Below, piece after piece: positions 1-8,910 of a stretch of 64,000 nt of DNA; the first letter of the stretch is position 1; the number at the start of each line of letters is the position of its first letter. This DNA is from Methylomonas albis (GTDB lineage: Bacteria > Pseudomonadota > Gammaproteobacteria > Methylococcales > Methylomonadaceae). The notes beneath the pieces were generated by a model. It had not been told where the DNA came from and searched no databases. It saw only the letters and a list, made by a program, of their open reading frames with translations. The position numbers and the translations under genes were made by a program. The DNA lies in assembly GCF_014850955.1 (NCBI RefSeq), contig NZ_JACXSS010000001.1:2108001-2172000 (forward strand), written 5' to 3'.

Positions 1-2354
1 GCCACTTGCAAACCGTAGCTTTGACTAGCCGGGCCATCCTTCACCGCGTGTAAAAATACGATCTTGTCGCCGTGCTCCATAGCGTCCAAATGAATGTTGT
101 GGATATTGCTCTGTTCTTCGGCCAGTGTGGTTAATTCAAAATAATGGGTAGCAAATAGCGTAAAAGCCTGGGTGTGGCGGGCCAGATAATCGGCGCAGGC
201 CCAGGCTAGCGACAAGCCGTCGAAGGTGCTAGTGCCGCGGCCGATTTCGTCCATCAAAATCAGGCTGTTGCTGGTGGCGTTATGCAGAATGTTGGCGGTT
301 TCCGACATTTCCACCATAAAAGTCGAGCGGCCGCTGGCCAAATCGTCGGAGGCGCCGATGCGGGTGAATATCTTGTCTATCGGCCCGCAACGCAGTGCTT
401 GCGCAGGAACATAAGAGCCGATGTGAGCCATCAGCACGATCAATGCCGCTTGGCGCATATAGGTCGATTTACCGCCCATGTTTGGGCCGGTGATGACCAG
501 CATGCGCCGCTCGGCCGAGAAATTGAGATCATTGGCGACGAAGGGAATACTGGAGAGCGCTTCCACCACCAGATGCCGGCCGCCGACGATGGCTATGCCC
601 GGCTGTTGATCCAATGTCGGCTGAGACAGGTTTAAGGTTTCGGCGCGTTCGGCGAAATTTACCAACACATCCAGTTCAGCCAGGGCGTTGGCGCAATGTT
701 GCAAGTCAAGCAAGGCGTCGCCTAGTGTATCCAGCAATTGGTCGTATAAGGCTTTCTCGAAACTTAAAGATTTTTCCCTAGCGCTTAGCACCTTGTCTTC
801 GAAGGATTTAAGTTCCGGGGTGATGTAACGCTCAGCACCTTTCAGGGTTTGTTTGCGGGTGTAATGCTCCGGCACCTTGTCGGCTTGGGCGTTGGAAATC
901 TCGATGTAATAACCGTGTACCCGGTTGTAATTCACTTTCAGTGTGGCGATACCGGTGCTGGCTCGTTCGCGCTGTTCCATGTCGATCAAAAACTGATCGG
1001 CGTTCTGGCTGAGATTACGTAGTTCGTCCAGCTCCGGGTGATAGCCGGGGGCGATGACACCGCCGTCGCGAATCAACACAGGCGGATTGTCGACGATGGC
1101 GCGTTGCAGCAGGGCCAGCAATTCCGGCTGTTCCCGTAATTGTGTACGCAGGCTGTCCAGATGCGGATTTTCGCTATCCGCGAGTTGGCATTGCAGTTGC
1201 GGCAACACCGCCAAGGTGTGGCGCAGCACCAGCAGATCGCGCGGCCGCGCGGATTTCAAGGCGATGCGCGAACTAATCCGCTCTATATCGCCAACCTGAC
1301 GCAGGCTGACTTGTAGATCTGCATATAACTGATTTGCCGATAGGCTGGCGATGCAGGCATAACGGCCATTCACAACGGCATGATCGCGCAAGGGTCGATG
1401 TATCCAGCGCCGCAGACAGCGGCTGCCCATCGCCGTGGCGGTCTTGTCCAGCACACCCAGCAAGGTGTATTGCAGCTGGCCGCTGGGGTGGCTGTCCAGC
1501 TCCAGATTGCGGCGGCTAGCAGCGTCCAGACTGATGCTATCGTCGCAGTGCTCGACGCGGATGCCTTGAATATGGGGCAGGGCGCTTTGTTGAGTGTCGC
1601 GCAGGTATTGCAATAAACAACCGGCCGCGCAAATTGCTGCGGGTAAATGCTCGCAGCCATAGCCTTTTAAGTCGTGGCTGTTGAACTGCTTTAAAATCAA
1701 CAGCCGGCAACTATCCAAGTCAAAATGCCAGGGCGGCCGTTTGCATAAGCCGCGGCGTTCTTTGATGGCGGACGGTAGTTTAATGTCCTCGCTATACAGC
1801 AGCTCTGCCGGATTCAATCGTTCGATTTCGCTCAGCAGCTGGGTTTCGTTATCCAATTGTTGGAGCGTGAATTTACCACTCCCCAAATCCAGGCAGGCCA
1901 GTCCGAAAAACTTGTCGAATACTGCCAACGCCACCAGCAGATTATCCTTACGATCTTCCAGCAAGGCCTCGTCGGTGACCGTCCCCGGCGTGACGATACG
2001 CATCACTTTGCGTTCCACGGGTCCCTTGGATTTGGCCGGATCGCCGATCTGCTCGCATATCGCAATCGATTCGCCTTGTTTTAATAAACGGGCGATATAG
2101 TTTTCGGCGGCGTGATAAGGAATGCCGGCCATCGGAATCGGCTGGCCACCGGAATGGCCGCGCGCGGTCAAAGTGATGTCGAGCAATTGTGCGGCCTTCT
2201 TGGCATCGTCGAAAAACAACTCGTAAAAATCGCCCATCCGATAAAAAAGCAGCGTATCCGGTTGGCCGGATTTGATGCGGAAATATTGCTGCATCATCGG
2301 GGTGTGTTGCATTTTCTCGTCTTGCTTGGTGCCTTGTATTTTCTGGTTATTCAT
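1..2354 (-). CDS. mutS: DNA mismatch repair protein MutS (3' end outside window)
   Basis: Recognises mismatched and looped bases and starts methyl-directed mismatch repair with MutL. The frame is open from ATG at 2354 to the left window edge (about 784 codons; the family is usually near 855), so only the C-terminal tail is missing. The mismatch-probing Phe-x-Glu motif is at residues 43-45 (GDFYELF). The ABC-type ATPase Walker [10 protein letters not shown], lies near residue 625, followed by the conserved [13 protein letters not shown] stretch and the ATHYFEL motif. No frameshift was seen. It is transcribed away from the integrase remnant, with its promoter expected in the AT-rich 2355-2508 gap. 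The identification is very safe. Confidence 0.98.
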   Translation of the reverse strand, partial: MNNQKIQGTKQDEKMQHTPMMQQYFRIKSGQPDTLLFYRMGDFYELFFDDAKKAAQLLDITLTARGHSGGQPIPMAGIPYHAAENYIARLLKQGESIAICEQIGDPAKSKGPVERKVMRIVTPGTVTDEALLEDRKDNLLVALAVFDKFFGLACLDLGSGKFTLQQLDNETQLLSEIERLNPAELLYSEDIKLPSAIKERRGLCKRPPWHFDLDSCRLLILKQFNSHDLKGYGCEHLPAAICAAGCLLQYLRDTQQSALPHIQGIRVEHCDDSISLDAASRRNLELDSHPSGQLQYTLLGVLDKTATAMGSRCLRRWIHRPLRDHAVVNGRYACIASLSANQLYADLQVSLRQVGDIERISSRIALKSARPRDLLVLRHTLAVLPQLQCQLADSENPHLDSLRTQLREQPELLALLQRAIVDNPPVLIRDGGVIAPGYHPELDELRNLSQNADQFLIDMEQRERASTGIATLKVNYNRVHGYYIEISNAQADKVPEHYTRKQTLKGAERYITPELKSFEDKVLSAREKSLSFEKALYDQLLDTLGDALLDLQHCANALAELDVLVNFAERAETLNLSQPTLDQQPGIAIVGGRHLVVEALSSIPFVANDLNFSAERRMLVITGPNMGGKSTYMRQAALIVLMAHIGSYVPAQALRCGPIDKIFTRIGASDDLASGRSTFMVEMSETANILHNATSNSLILMDEIGRGTSTFDGLSLAWACADYLARHTQAFTLFATHYFELTTLAEEQSNIHNIHLDAMEHGDKIVFLHAVKDGPASQSYGLQV

Positions 2355-2450
2355 TTGTAAGTATATGATGAATAAGGAATATTATTTTATTTTATGTTGA
2401 GTATAACATTATCGACACTCATCGTAACTTACCTGCACTTTACCTTTTAG

Positions 2451-2503
2451 TATAGGTTTTTTCAGGTTATGCTCGCGCCATCATTCGCTTCAAAAAACCT
2501 ATA
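2451..2503. repeat. 12-bp inverted repeat between mutS and the integrase remnant
   Basis: TATAGGTTTTTT at 2451-2462 is repeated as its exact reverse complement AAAAAACCTATA at 2492-2503, 29 nt apart. The right arm ends 5 bp before the integrase ATG. It could be an integrase regulatory or arm-type binding site, or one element end. The sequence alone does not decide. Confidence 0.5.
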
Positions 2504-2508
2504 CCAAA

Positions 2509-2997
2509 ATGCAATTTGACGCCCGTACCGCTAAAGCTTTGCTACCTGGACAGCATATGGCTTTTAATGATTACCCTGGACTGCGTTTGTCTGCGATGGC
2601 AAAGGTGAGAACCTGGTTTTATCGATATAGAAGCAGTGTTGATGGACGCCTTCGGCAGGTATCGATCGGTCATTGGCCGTCTATGTCATTTCCATCGGCT
2701 ATTGTCGCCTGGGAGGCTTTGAAAAACCAGCGTGATTCTGGCAGGGATCCTGTATTAGAAGCCAAGCAAGCGAAATTAGAGGCAAAAGCCTTAACGTTAA
2801 AACAAGAGGTGGCAAATTCTGAAAACGCTTATACAGTACGCGCGCTGTGCGATGAATATTTAGCCGGACATGTTTGCCGTCATAGAGCCCCAAAAGGCTC
2901 AGCTGAAATTACAAGGATGTTTAACACGATGCTAGGGGATATGGCGGATTTATGGGCAATGTTTAACCAACCGTGCAAGGTTTTCCAAAAGTCGTGA
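2509..2997 (+). pseudogene. Tyrosine integrase, P4/DUF4102 type, N-terminal fragment
   Basis: This matches the front of P4-type site-specific integrases: an arm-binding DUF4102-like domain (DYPGLRLSA, then TWFYRYRS, VSIGHWPSMSF) and the start of the core-binding domain (EITRMFNTMLGDMADL). Family members run about 400 residues with a catalytic R...HxxR...Y domain. Here homology stops near residue 147 and the frame ends at residue 162 in unrelated sequence, so the catalytic half is gone. The tail (WAMFNQPCK onward) is antisense to the start of another ICE-type gene at 3002, which places a deletion junction near 2950. It cannot be an active recombinase. Confidence 0.8.
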
Positions 2998-3002
2998 TTC
3001 AT
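2880..3002 (-). pseudogene. Truncated start of a gene following the exo operon
   Basis: An ATG at 3002 follows a strong ribosome-binding site (GAAGGAGGTCACT). The first codons read MNHDFWKTLHGWLNIAHK before the frame runs into sequence antisense to the integrase fragment. I read it as the beginning of the next gene in the minus-strand ICE operon, cut off by the deletion that joined the operon to the integrase. The product is not recognisable. What supports it is the ribosome-binding site and its match in style to the leader before bet. Confidence 0.35.
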
Positions 3003-3323
3003 AGTGACCTCCTTCAATGAATAAAAGGGGTCACCGAGTCCCGCAAAGGTGATGAACCCCAACGGGACAAACAAAAAACACCAGGCTTGACGCACCTGGC
3101 ACATGAGCAAAATACTCATGCCGCTTGATAACGGAACGCCGGTCGAAACCGGATTCGGGATTCCACGAAGGGAATGCCTGAACGATGCGGGTTTTGGGTT
3201 GGACTTTTTTGAAAGCCCAGCCTAAAACCAACATGTCGGCACCGAATGCATACGCCTATTCATCAAGCGACATCCTGCAACCTTTAAGGGGTTACAGAAT
3301 GTCGTGAAACGAACCATCAAAAT
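3003..3323. other. Non-coding ICE leader region
   Basis: There is no convincing gene between the exonuclease stop (3324) and the truncated start at 3002. The stretch holds a G/C-rich leader with several short inverted repeats, then repeat copy A (3082-3156), which is shared with 6513-6590. ORFs here are short and unsupported. Confidence 0.5.
3082..3156. repeat. ICE intergenic structured repeat, copy A
   Basis: Two conserved blocks are shared with copy B. Block 1 (3082-3102) can form a hairpin, CAGG-nine bases-CCTG, extended here by an outer C:G pair. Block 2 (from 3120) begins GCCGCTT and includes AACGGAACGCCG and a hairpin CCGGT/ACCGG. In copy B the outer pair of block 1 is T:A instead of C:G, a compensatory change. 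Function unknown. Confidence 0.6.
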
Positions 3324-4325
3324 TCAAAACCAAAAGTCCACGCCCGCCAGGTCTTTCAAGGCTTGGGCATCGACCGGCACCTCGGCATGTTTACCGTCAT
3401 CGTCCCGGCAGGTCACGTGGACACGCGTAGCCGACGGTTTTCGATAGACTTCCAGCGCCGACGCCGGAGCATCCGGTTGCAAGGCTTGAAGAGCGGCCTT
3501 GTAATCGATGGCGCCCTGGCTTTGAAAACGGCTGATCCGCAACCCGGAATGCTCCGCCGCCACGTAATCACCCATTAATGCCACCAAAGTGTCTTCAATG
3601 CGCGACTGCTCATCCTCCAACTGGTTGATTTGGCTTTTCAGGTCCAGGATGGTCAACGCTCGTTGCCGATAGGTTGCCGCCAGTTGTTGCCATTGGAGCT
3701 CCACCTCGCCGTGCGGCATGTACAAATCGCGTTCGGGATCCTTAGGCGGTTCCTTTTTCGATTTGACCGCCGACCAAAAATCCATCGCGGTATCGACCAG
3801 CTCGGTGAGAAAGGTCTCATCGCGCTGAATCTCGAACTCCACGTCCTGGCCTTGGTGATAGAAAAACAAAAAGCCGCGTTGAGCTTCAGCGACCAGCAAT
3901 TGCTGTTGCACCTGGCACCAATACAACTGATAGGCTGCCGAGACTTCCCGATTCAACAGCACATCCAGAAACGTGGTCTCGTGCGGACACTTGATTTTCA
4001 CGGGTTTATTCGCTTCGGACAAGCCGTCGAACGAGGCACGCATCAAGGGATAGCGTTCCGACTCGCCGCACAGCGGCAATAACATCAGATCGTGTTTATC
4101 CTCGAAGCGTTGCAAAGCTTCCGGCTCTTGCTGGATGCCAGCTCGGATCAACGGGTTGTTGTCCAGGCTGGCTTCCAAAACCAGGCCGATTTTCTCGGCC
4201 CAGAGACGCCACGGGGTTTTGTATGGCGAACGGTTCATGACGATGGCTGCTTCGCTGGCACTGACGCCTTGTAAGCGCCACTGCCGCCAGGTATCGGAAC
4301 GTTGCGAAACGTCGATGACCTTCAT
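3324..4325 (-). CDS. YqaJ-like phage/ICE exonuclease (Exo), one motif altered
   Basis: A YqaJ/lambda-exonuclease-type protein of 333 residues. In such systems it resects DNA ends so that Bet can anneal strands. Seen: an N-terminal RSDTWRQWR...GVSASEAA stretch, GIQQEPEAL, and MRASFDGL with the metal-binding Asp. The family's following E-x-K motif (usually EIKCP) reads KIKCP, so the expected Glu is Lys and nuclease activity may be lost. The C-terminal part is helical and less conserved. I chose ATG at 4325 rather than an upstream ATG because it overlaps the preceding stop (ATGA), which suggests translational coupling. It is the last intact gene of the ssb-bet-x-exo operon. Confidence 0.85.
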   Translation of the reverse strand: MKVIDVSQRSDTWRQWRLQGVSASEAAIVMNRSPYKTPWRLWAEKIGLVLEASLDNNPLIRAGIQQEPEALQRFEDKHDLMLLPLCGESERYPLMRASFDGLSEANKPVKIKCPHETTFLDVLLNREVSAAYQLYWCQVQQQLLVAEAQRGFLFFYHQGQDVEFEIQRDETFLTELVDTAMDFWSAVKSKKEPPKDPERDLYMPHGEVELQWQQLAATYRQRALTILDLKSQINQLEDEQSRIEDTLVALMGDYVAAEHSGLRISRFQSQGAIDYKAALQALQPDAPASALEVYRKPSATRVHVTCRDDDGKHAEVPVDAQALKDLAGVDFWF

Positions 4326-4657
4326 TGCGAAAAGCCGATCAACTGCACCTGACAACCAAATCGCACCGTCTCAATGCCAAGCTTCTGCAACTGGGTCTGG
4401 CAGCGCCGGGCCCAATAGCCATCCCCGAACAGCAACAGCAGTTCGTCTTGCGCCGGCAGACACACGCCGCCAAAACTTTCGGCTAATGTCGTCAGTTCCG
4501 GTTGGCCCAAGGGCTGCGGATCGGGTTCGCTGGGCTGGGGTCGCCACAGGCGTTCCAGAAAGCCCCGGCCGTGACGGCGTAATACCGTGGGTGAATCGTA
4601 ACGTTGCCAGTCGGTATGACAGGGCACGCGGTTCAATGATTGATCGTTTGTGTTCAT
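4322..4657 (-). CDS. Hypothetical ICE protein between bet and exo
   Basis: A 111-residue protein not recognised by family. It is rich in Arg and Pro at the front (HGRGFLERLWRPQPSEPDPQP) with a more hydrophobic back half ending QVQLIGFSQ. There is no signal peptide or membrane segment. Its stop overlaps the exo start by 4 bp, and a ribosome-binding site (GGAGAGATC) precedes the ATG. SXT/R391-type elements also carry small genes between bet and exo, so a role in element recombination is plausible, but only by position. Confidence 0.7.
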   Translation of the reverse strand: MNTNDQSLNRVPCHTDWQRYDSPTVLRRHGRGFLERLWRPQPSEPDPQPLGQPELTTLAESFGGVCLPAQDELLLLFGDGYWARRCQTQLQKLGIETVRFGCQVQLIGFSQ

Positions 4658-4679
4658 GATCTCTCCTGATAAATGAAGA

Positions 4680-4714
4680 GCGTCATGTCCGACCCCGTGG
4701 GCGAAACATGACGC
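4680..4714. repeat. Inverted repeat in leader of the bet-exo interval
   Basis: GCGTCATGT (4680-4688) and ACATGACGC (4706-4714) are perfect reverse complements with a 17-nt loop. They lie between the bet stop and the small gene upstream of exo. A stable mRNA hairpin that tunes downstream expression is one reading. There is no U-run typical of an intrinsic terminator. Confidence 0.5.
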
Positions 4715-4862
4715 CCTCGTGGGTGGTTAGGGAATTTTGGGTGGCCGCGTATTAGGCGGCGTTACCCAAGGTTTGACGGGCCTGATTCATGGCCATGTCT
4801 TTCGCGGACAAGGGTGGCATGCCGCCACTATCGGTCTGGCTCAAGGTTGGTGTTCCCCTGGG

Positions 4863-5801
4863 TTAGACTTGCGATACCTTATCCAGCTCGGCCAAAGCAA
4901 ACGTCAGATCGATACCTTTGAACTTCTGATGGGCATAGTCGTAGGCCGCTTTCCAGGCGCCTGCCGCCGCAGTCCGTCTAACCAACTCTGCGACCGCTTT
5001 TTGCACCTTGGGATGGATTTGCGACAGGTCGATCACGTGCGGTGTAGGCTCGGATGCCCCGGTAAACCGAACATCATCATGGCCAACATCGGTTTTCCAA
5101 GGCGTCGCCTCGCCATCGATCACCGAATCGTCGACAATATCGTCGAGCGTTTTGCCATCCATTTCCTCGGCCGCGTAACCGCATTCCTCCGGAAAGGCTG
5201 CACGCAAGGAGGCCGCTTTACCGCATTTGGCCAACTGACCTTTCGGTCGTTTGATCCACATAGCGGTCGGCACTTGCGAGTTTTTACCGCCGGCCGTGCT
5301 ATAAGCCTCCTGCCAGTAGACTTCCTCGGTAAAGGCGCAGCGTTTGCCGCCGACGATCCGGTACACGGTGACCGCCACCCATTCGGGAAAAGTCACGGTG
5401 ACACTGGATTCCTGCCATTGCTCGTTGTCGTCCTTGTAGCGCCCGGTAAAGGTTTTGGTGATGTCCGGGCCCCAAACGGGTCTGTCCATGCCAGCCCAAA
5501 CGCCGGTCCGCGACGCGGTCGTCTGGATTTCCGTGATGGACGGCCAAACGGTTTCGACATTGCGGCCTAAAGCGGCACTCCACATCGGCACGATATGCAC
5601 CGGCTTTTTGAAGATGTCGAGTTTGCGGGCTTTGCAATAATCCAGCGCCATCAGAATGGCTTCCGGGGTTTTGGCGGTTGGAAAAGTGACTTCCGTCAGC
5701 ACTTTCCAGGACTGTTCTGACAGGCCGTAGCTTTGTTGCACAACAGCCGGCATTGGCAGGTCACGGGTTTTGGGTAAGGTATTGCGGTTGTTTTGGCTCA
5801 T
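4863..5801 (-). CDS. bet: RecT-family single-strand annealing protein Bet
   Basis: A phage-type recombinase that coats single-stranded DNA and anneals complementary strands. Its 312 residues carry the RecT/Bet family core: PEAILMALDYCKARKLDIFKKPVHIVP, a WPSITEIQTTASRTG stretch, and PTAMWIKRPKGQLAKCGKAASLRAAFPEE near residues 185-215. The C-terminal third is acidic, then basic. A ribosome-binding site (GGAGACCC) sits just before the ATG. With ssb upstream and exo downstream it forms the recombination module known from SXT/R391-like ICEs (established for that family; membership here is inferred). Confidence 0.92.
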   Translation of the reverse strand: MSQNNRNTLPKTRDLPMPAVVQQSYGLSEQSWKVLTEVTFPTAKTPEAILMALDYCKARKLDIFKKPVHIVPMWSAALGRNVETVWPSITEIQTTASRTGVWAGMDRPVWGPDITKTFTGRYKDDNEQWQESSVTVTFPEWVAVTVYRIVGGKRCAFTEEVYWQEAYSTAGGKNSQVPTAMWIKRPKGQLAKCGKAASLRAAFPEECGYAAEEMDGKTLDDIVDDSVIDGEATPWKTDVGHDDVRFTGASEPTPHVIDLSQIHPKVQKAVAELVRRTAAAGAWKAAYDYAHQKFKGIDLTFALAELDKVSQV

Positions 5802-5945
5802 GGTGGGTCTCCTTCAATAAAAAAAAGGGAACGCCATTGCCCGCCGGGGAATGGAATTCCCCTTGGGGTTGAAATACTGAAGCCTGAAAAGGATCGGCGG
5901 TGTAAACGTTAAATCCACGAACGCCAATAATCGGCGCGCTGCGGC

Positions 5946-6377
5946 TTAATGCATAGGCATATCGCTGTAGTCGTCATCCCAATCGGCATCCTCGGGCGCT
6001 GTTGGGGATGATGACGAACTGTTGGCGGTTGCTGCTGCGTTAGGGCGATCCAGCATCTGCAATTCAAAGGCGGTGATTTCGGTACGGTATCGCTTGTCAT
6101 TCGCTTGACCCCATTGCTGGGTACGCAATCGGCCTTCGATGTAGATCTGGCTGCCTTTATGTAAATACTGCTCGGCGGTATCGGCGAGTTTTTTGAAAAA
6201 CACCACCCGATGCCATTCAGTTCGCTCCTGTTTGCCGTTTTTGGGATCGTTCCAGACTTCGCTGGTTGCCAAGCGAACGGCGACAACTTTGCCGCCGTTA
6301 TTGGGCATATAGCGAACATCCGGATCGGCGCCAAGCCGGCCCAGCAAGATGACTTTGTTCACGCCGCGATTGGCCAT
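5946..6377 (-). CDS. ssb: Single-stranded DNA-binding protein
   Basis: An OB-fold protein that protects single-stranded DNA during transfer and recombination. It is 143 residues long, with the SSB signature [17 protein letters not shown] at residues 6-22, then [25 protein letters not shown] and a variable linker of Asn, Ser and Ala. The acidic tail ([12 protein letters not shown]) resembles but does not match the canonical DDDIPF ending, as often in element-borne copies. The ATG at 6377 was chosen over the longer frame because MANRGVNKV is the usual N-terminus and GAGGAATGTC precedes it. It is the first gene of the operon with bet and exo, 144 bp from bet. Confidence 0.93.
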   Translation of the reverse strand: MANRGVNKVILLGRLGADPDVRYMPNNGGKVVAVRLATSEVWNDPKNGKQERTEWHRVVFFKKLADTAEQYLHKGSQIYIEGRLRTQQWGQANDKRYRTEITAFELQMLDRPNAAATANSSSSSPTAPEDADWDDDYSDMPMH

Positions 6378-6789
6378 GATGACATTCCTCCTGTCGGCCG
6401 CGCCCGACTCAACGATAACAATACCCAACGGCGCGGCGCTGGGTATGCCGGCACGCCGAACCCCTGCTGGGAATCGATGCGCCCGGCAGGGTAAAACAAT
6501 CAATAGTCACATCAGGCTTGACGCACCTGACACGCCGATGGAAAACCACCGTCGCCGCTTAAAAACGGAACGCCGACCGAAGCCGGATCAAGGCAGTCAT
6601 GAAAGACCAGCCGAGAAAGTCTGGGAAGAAGCGAAAGGCCGATGGCCAACCGATTCCGTTGGCGGGTATTGAAGCAGAATATTTTTGGCGAGCTTTTGCA
6701 GCTGACACCGAATTCGCCATCAGCTGCGGAAAGGCTAAAAAGAATCTGGCTTACGATCATGAACCATTCGTCCACATCAGGAAACGGTC
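6378..6789. other. Divergent intergenic region of the ICE remnant
   Basis: This separates ssb (minus) from the PFL_4669 gene (plus). It holds the ssb leader, repeat copy B (6513-6590), and about 200 bp in which I see only unsupported overlapping ORFs. Promoters for both directions are expected here, but I could not fix them. Confidence 0.5.
6513..6590. repeat. ICE intergenic structured repeat, copy B
   Basis: Same two blocks, order and orientation as copy A. The CAGG/CCTG hairpin is at 6513-6529 with outer pair T:A (6512 and 6530). The GCCGCTT block starts at 6554 and runs into AACGGAACGCCG. In the second hairpin one pair changes T:A to C:G and another becomes an A-C mismatch. Confidence 0.6.
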
Positions 6790-7449
6790 ATGTCCGAAAC
6801 AGCTCCACAGCCCAAATCAGCCCCGCGCCGTGCCATCAGTCGGCCGATATTTGAACGTACGTTTAGCATCAACAGCGAACAAGCCATCCGGGTCATTCGT
6901 AATAGCTATCATCGGCTGATGGTGTCCTTGTATGCGATCGACGTGATCTTGCGCATCATCGGCCGGGAGGAAACCGTCGATGAAATCGAAAGCCTCGTCA
7001 GTCAGATGATTGCTGAATGCGCGGAGCAACTGCAGCAGGAGAAACTACGGCTGGAAAAACTCAAGGCCGACAACGGCATCAGCGAAACGCCGACCTACAC
7101 GCACCCCAGGGAGTTTGTGGCCAAGATTGCTTCGCCGCAGATTGCGCAATTCGTCGAGTTGATTCGTCTGCTCGATCAGTTGATGATCGTGATGGATACC
7201 TTGTGGCTGTGCCAGGTCATCTCCAACAAACATTGCATTGCCGCGCGCCTAGAGTGGCAGCAGCGCTTGCAGCGACTAGCCAATAAAATTGTGACGATGG
7301 AAAGGCATGCGCATCAGGCGGCGTATGAGCAAGGGCATGGGGAAGAGGTGCGATTGGCTAGGTTAGACTCCGGACTGCAAGTAGAGCCAGAAACAGTTAC
7401 CGAAGTGGGTATTTTTGTTGATGAAGTTGATTCATCTCAAAAAAACTGA
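6790..7449 (+). CDS. ICE protein of the PFL_4669 / DUF1845 family
   Basis: A 219-residue, largely helical protein resembling the TIGR03761 / PFL_4669 family found in PFGI-1-class integrative elements. Features are the front motif ISRPIFERTFSINSEQAIRVI, a coiled stretch (ECAEQLQQEKLRLEKLKAD, about residues 76-94), and VELIRLLDQLMIVMDTLWLCQVI in the middle. No enzymatic motif or membrane segment is evident and its role is unknown. In related elements it normally lies in the same direction as an ssb gene; here it is divergent, which fits a rearranged remnant. The last 25 residues look appended and less conserved. Confidence 0.75.
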   Translation: MSETAPQPKSAPRRAISRPIFERTFSINSEQAIRVIRNSYHRLMVSLYAIDVILRIIGREETVDEIESLVSQMIAECAEQLQQEKLRLEKLKADNGISETPTYTHPREFVAKIASPQIAQFVELIRLLDQLMIVMDTLWLCQVISNKHCIAARLEWQQRLQRLANKIVTMERHAHQAAYEQGHGEEVRLARLDSGLQVEPETVTEVGIFVDEVDSSQKN

Positions 7450-7691
7450 TTCGGCCGTTTCAAAATAACCGCCAAATCTTAAAAGTTTGTTTGAATGTTA
7501 AATTATCTAATAAGAGTATTTAACAGATTGTTGATTTTCAATATTTGGCTAGTTAATTTGTCAATATTTAGTGGCAATACTTGCGAAACATCGCAATATA
7601 TAGTCAATTTTTCTGCCCCGCCAACGTCCATGTAATTGATTTTCAACAGCCTGTTTAAGTTGAATTGCATAGCTAAGAAAATAGTACGTTT

Positions 7692-8906
7692 CTATATTTC
7701 TAACCCAAGTAAAGCATCTTTTGTAATAAATTTTGCACCAACACCGTGGGAAATTGCCGAAACAGCCTCACTTCCCTGTGGACTTGTAAGAAATCTAAAA
7801 GTTTTTTGGCGCCAATTTTGGGTAATTCGAAGTACAAAAATACAATCGGTTACAGCCACGTATCCATTAGAAACTAGACAAATCTTTTCTTCTAAATTCC
7901 GACCAACGCGAGCTATCAATATATCACCTTGATGAGCCATTTTATCTTTCGATAAATTAATAGGAACTTCTTTTAATAGAAATTTTTTCGGTACTTCAGA
8001 TGAGTTGTGATCGAAATCTGTGCTGTGAAAAACAGGGAAATTTAATTCTTTACGAATTGCAGACGAGTAAATTCCTCGGGTAACAAGTTCAGTAATATTT
8101 CGAATTGCGATTCTGTCATATTGATAATTAATTCGGTTATTTATTCTCAGAAATGAATAATCTAGCCGAATACCTGCTTGGTCCGGTGAGATATATATTG
8201 GATCAGTTAGGTCGCTGTTAATTTCCAGTCGCTGAATTTGTGTGACTGTGGATGGGACTTCTTGCTTAGACAAAACTACAATATGAGCCTTGGCGTCTGT
8301 TTTGGAAAACACGCCACGAGGGAGTTCGATAACACGTTCAAGCCTGTGCGCGAGGGTCAGGTTTTGGCGGAGTTTTACGTAACGATCTCCGGCAATAAGG
8401 CCATCCGGTAGTATAAGACCAAGTTTGCCGCCCTTTCTGAGAAAACGAAGGTTTTGCGCAAGAAAAAGAACGTCGGCATGTATACAACTAAGTTTTGGGA
8501 TCACAGCACTCAAACCGGCATCTTCGAGAATTTCACCAAAGGTTTGACGCCATTTCGGTCGAATGTACGGAGGATTACAAAGACCCGAGTCAACAGTACC
8601 CAAAGGTACTCCAATTTTCTCGGATAGACCAAGTTCCAATGCATCGCCCGTGTAGTGAGTGAAATTTGAATATTTAAATTGATGGAATAGAGAACTCACT
8701 TCATCATCTATATCAACAGTGACAAATTTTGTGATATTCCAATGACGACTAGCCTCGCCTACCAGGGATCCATTTCCAGTACCAAGATCAATTGCAATCC
8801 TGGGGTTTTTCATTCCCATTGAATTAACTAATACGCGAGCAACTTCTGAATTAGTATAGTATCGTCCAAATCGGTCCGAGGTCTTTGAAGAATTTGATAA
8901 TTTCAT
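7692..8906 (-). CDS. N6-adenine DNA methyltransferase (NPPY) with specificity-like C-terminus
   Basis: A 404-residue class I methyltransferase. The SAM-binding motif is AIDLGTGNGSL near residues 38-48 and the catalytic NPPY near residue 110, so adenine-N6 methylation of DNA is expected. After about residue 250 the sequence resembles the target-recognition half-domains of type I and IIG systems (GDILIARVGRN, then VTDCIFVLRI). No endonuclease domain is seen. The gene is clearly AT-richer than its neighbours, which suggests transfer. Its ATG lies 4 bp after the stop of the unrecognised gene at 8911-10245, so the two are probably one transcript. It may be an orphan methylase or the modification part of a defence pair. 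Confidence 0.85.
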   Translation of the reverse strand: MKLSNSSKTSDRFGRYYTNSEVARVLVNSMGMKNPRIAIDLGTGNGSLVGEASRHWNITKFVTVDIDDEVSSLFHQFKYSNFTHYTGDALELGLSEKIGVPLGTVDSGLCNPPYIRPKWRQTFGEILEDAGLSAVIPKLSCIHADVLFLAQNLRFLRKGGKLGLILPDGLIAGDRYVKLRQNLTLAHRLERVIELPRGVFSKTDAKAHIVVLSKQEVPSTVTQIQRLEINSDLTDPIYISPDQAGIRLDYSFLRINNRINYQYDRIAIRNITELVTRGIYSSAIRKELNFPVFHSTDFDHNSSEVPKKFLLKEVPINLSKDKMAHQGDILIARVGRNLEEKICLVSNGYVAVTDCIFVLRITQNWRQKTFRFLTSPQGSEAVSAISHGVGAKFITKDALLGLEI

Positions 8907-8910
8907 TTAT

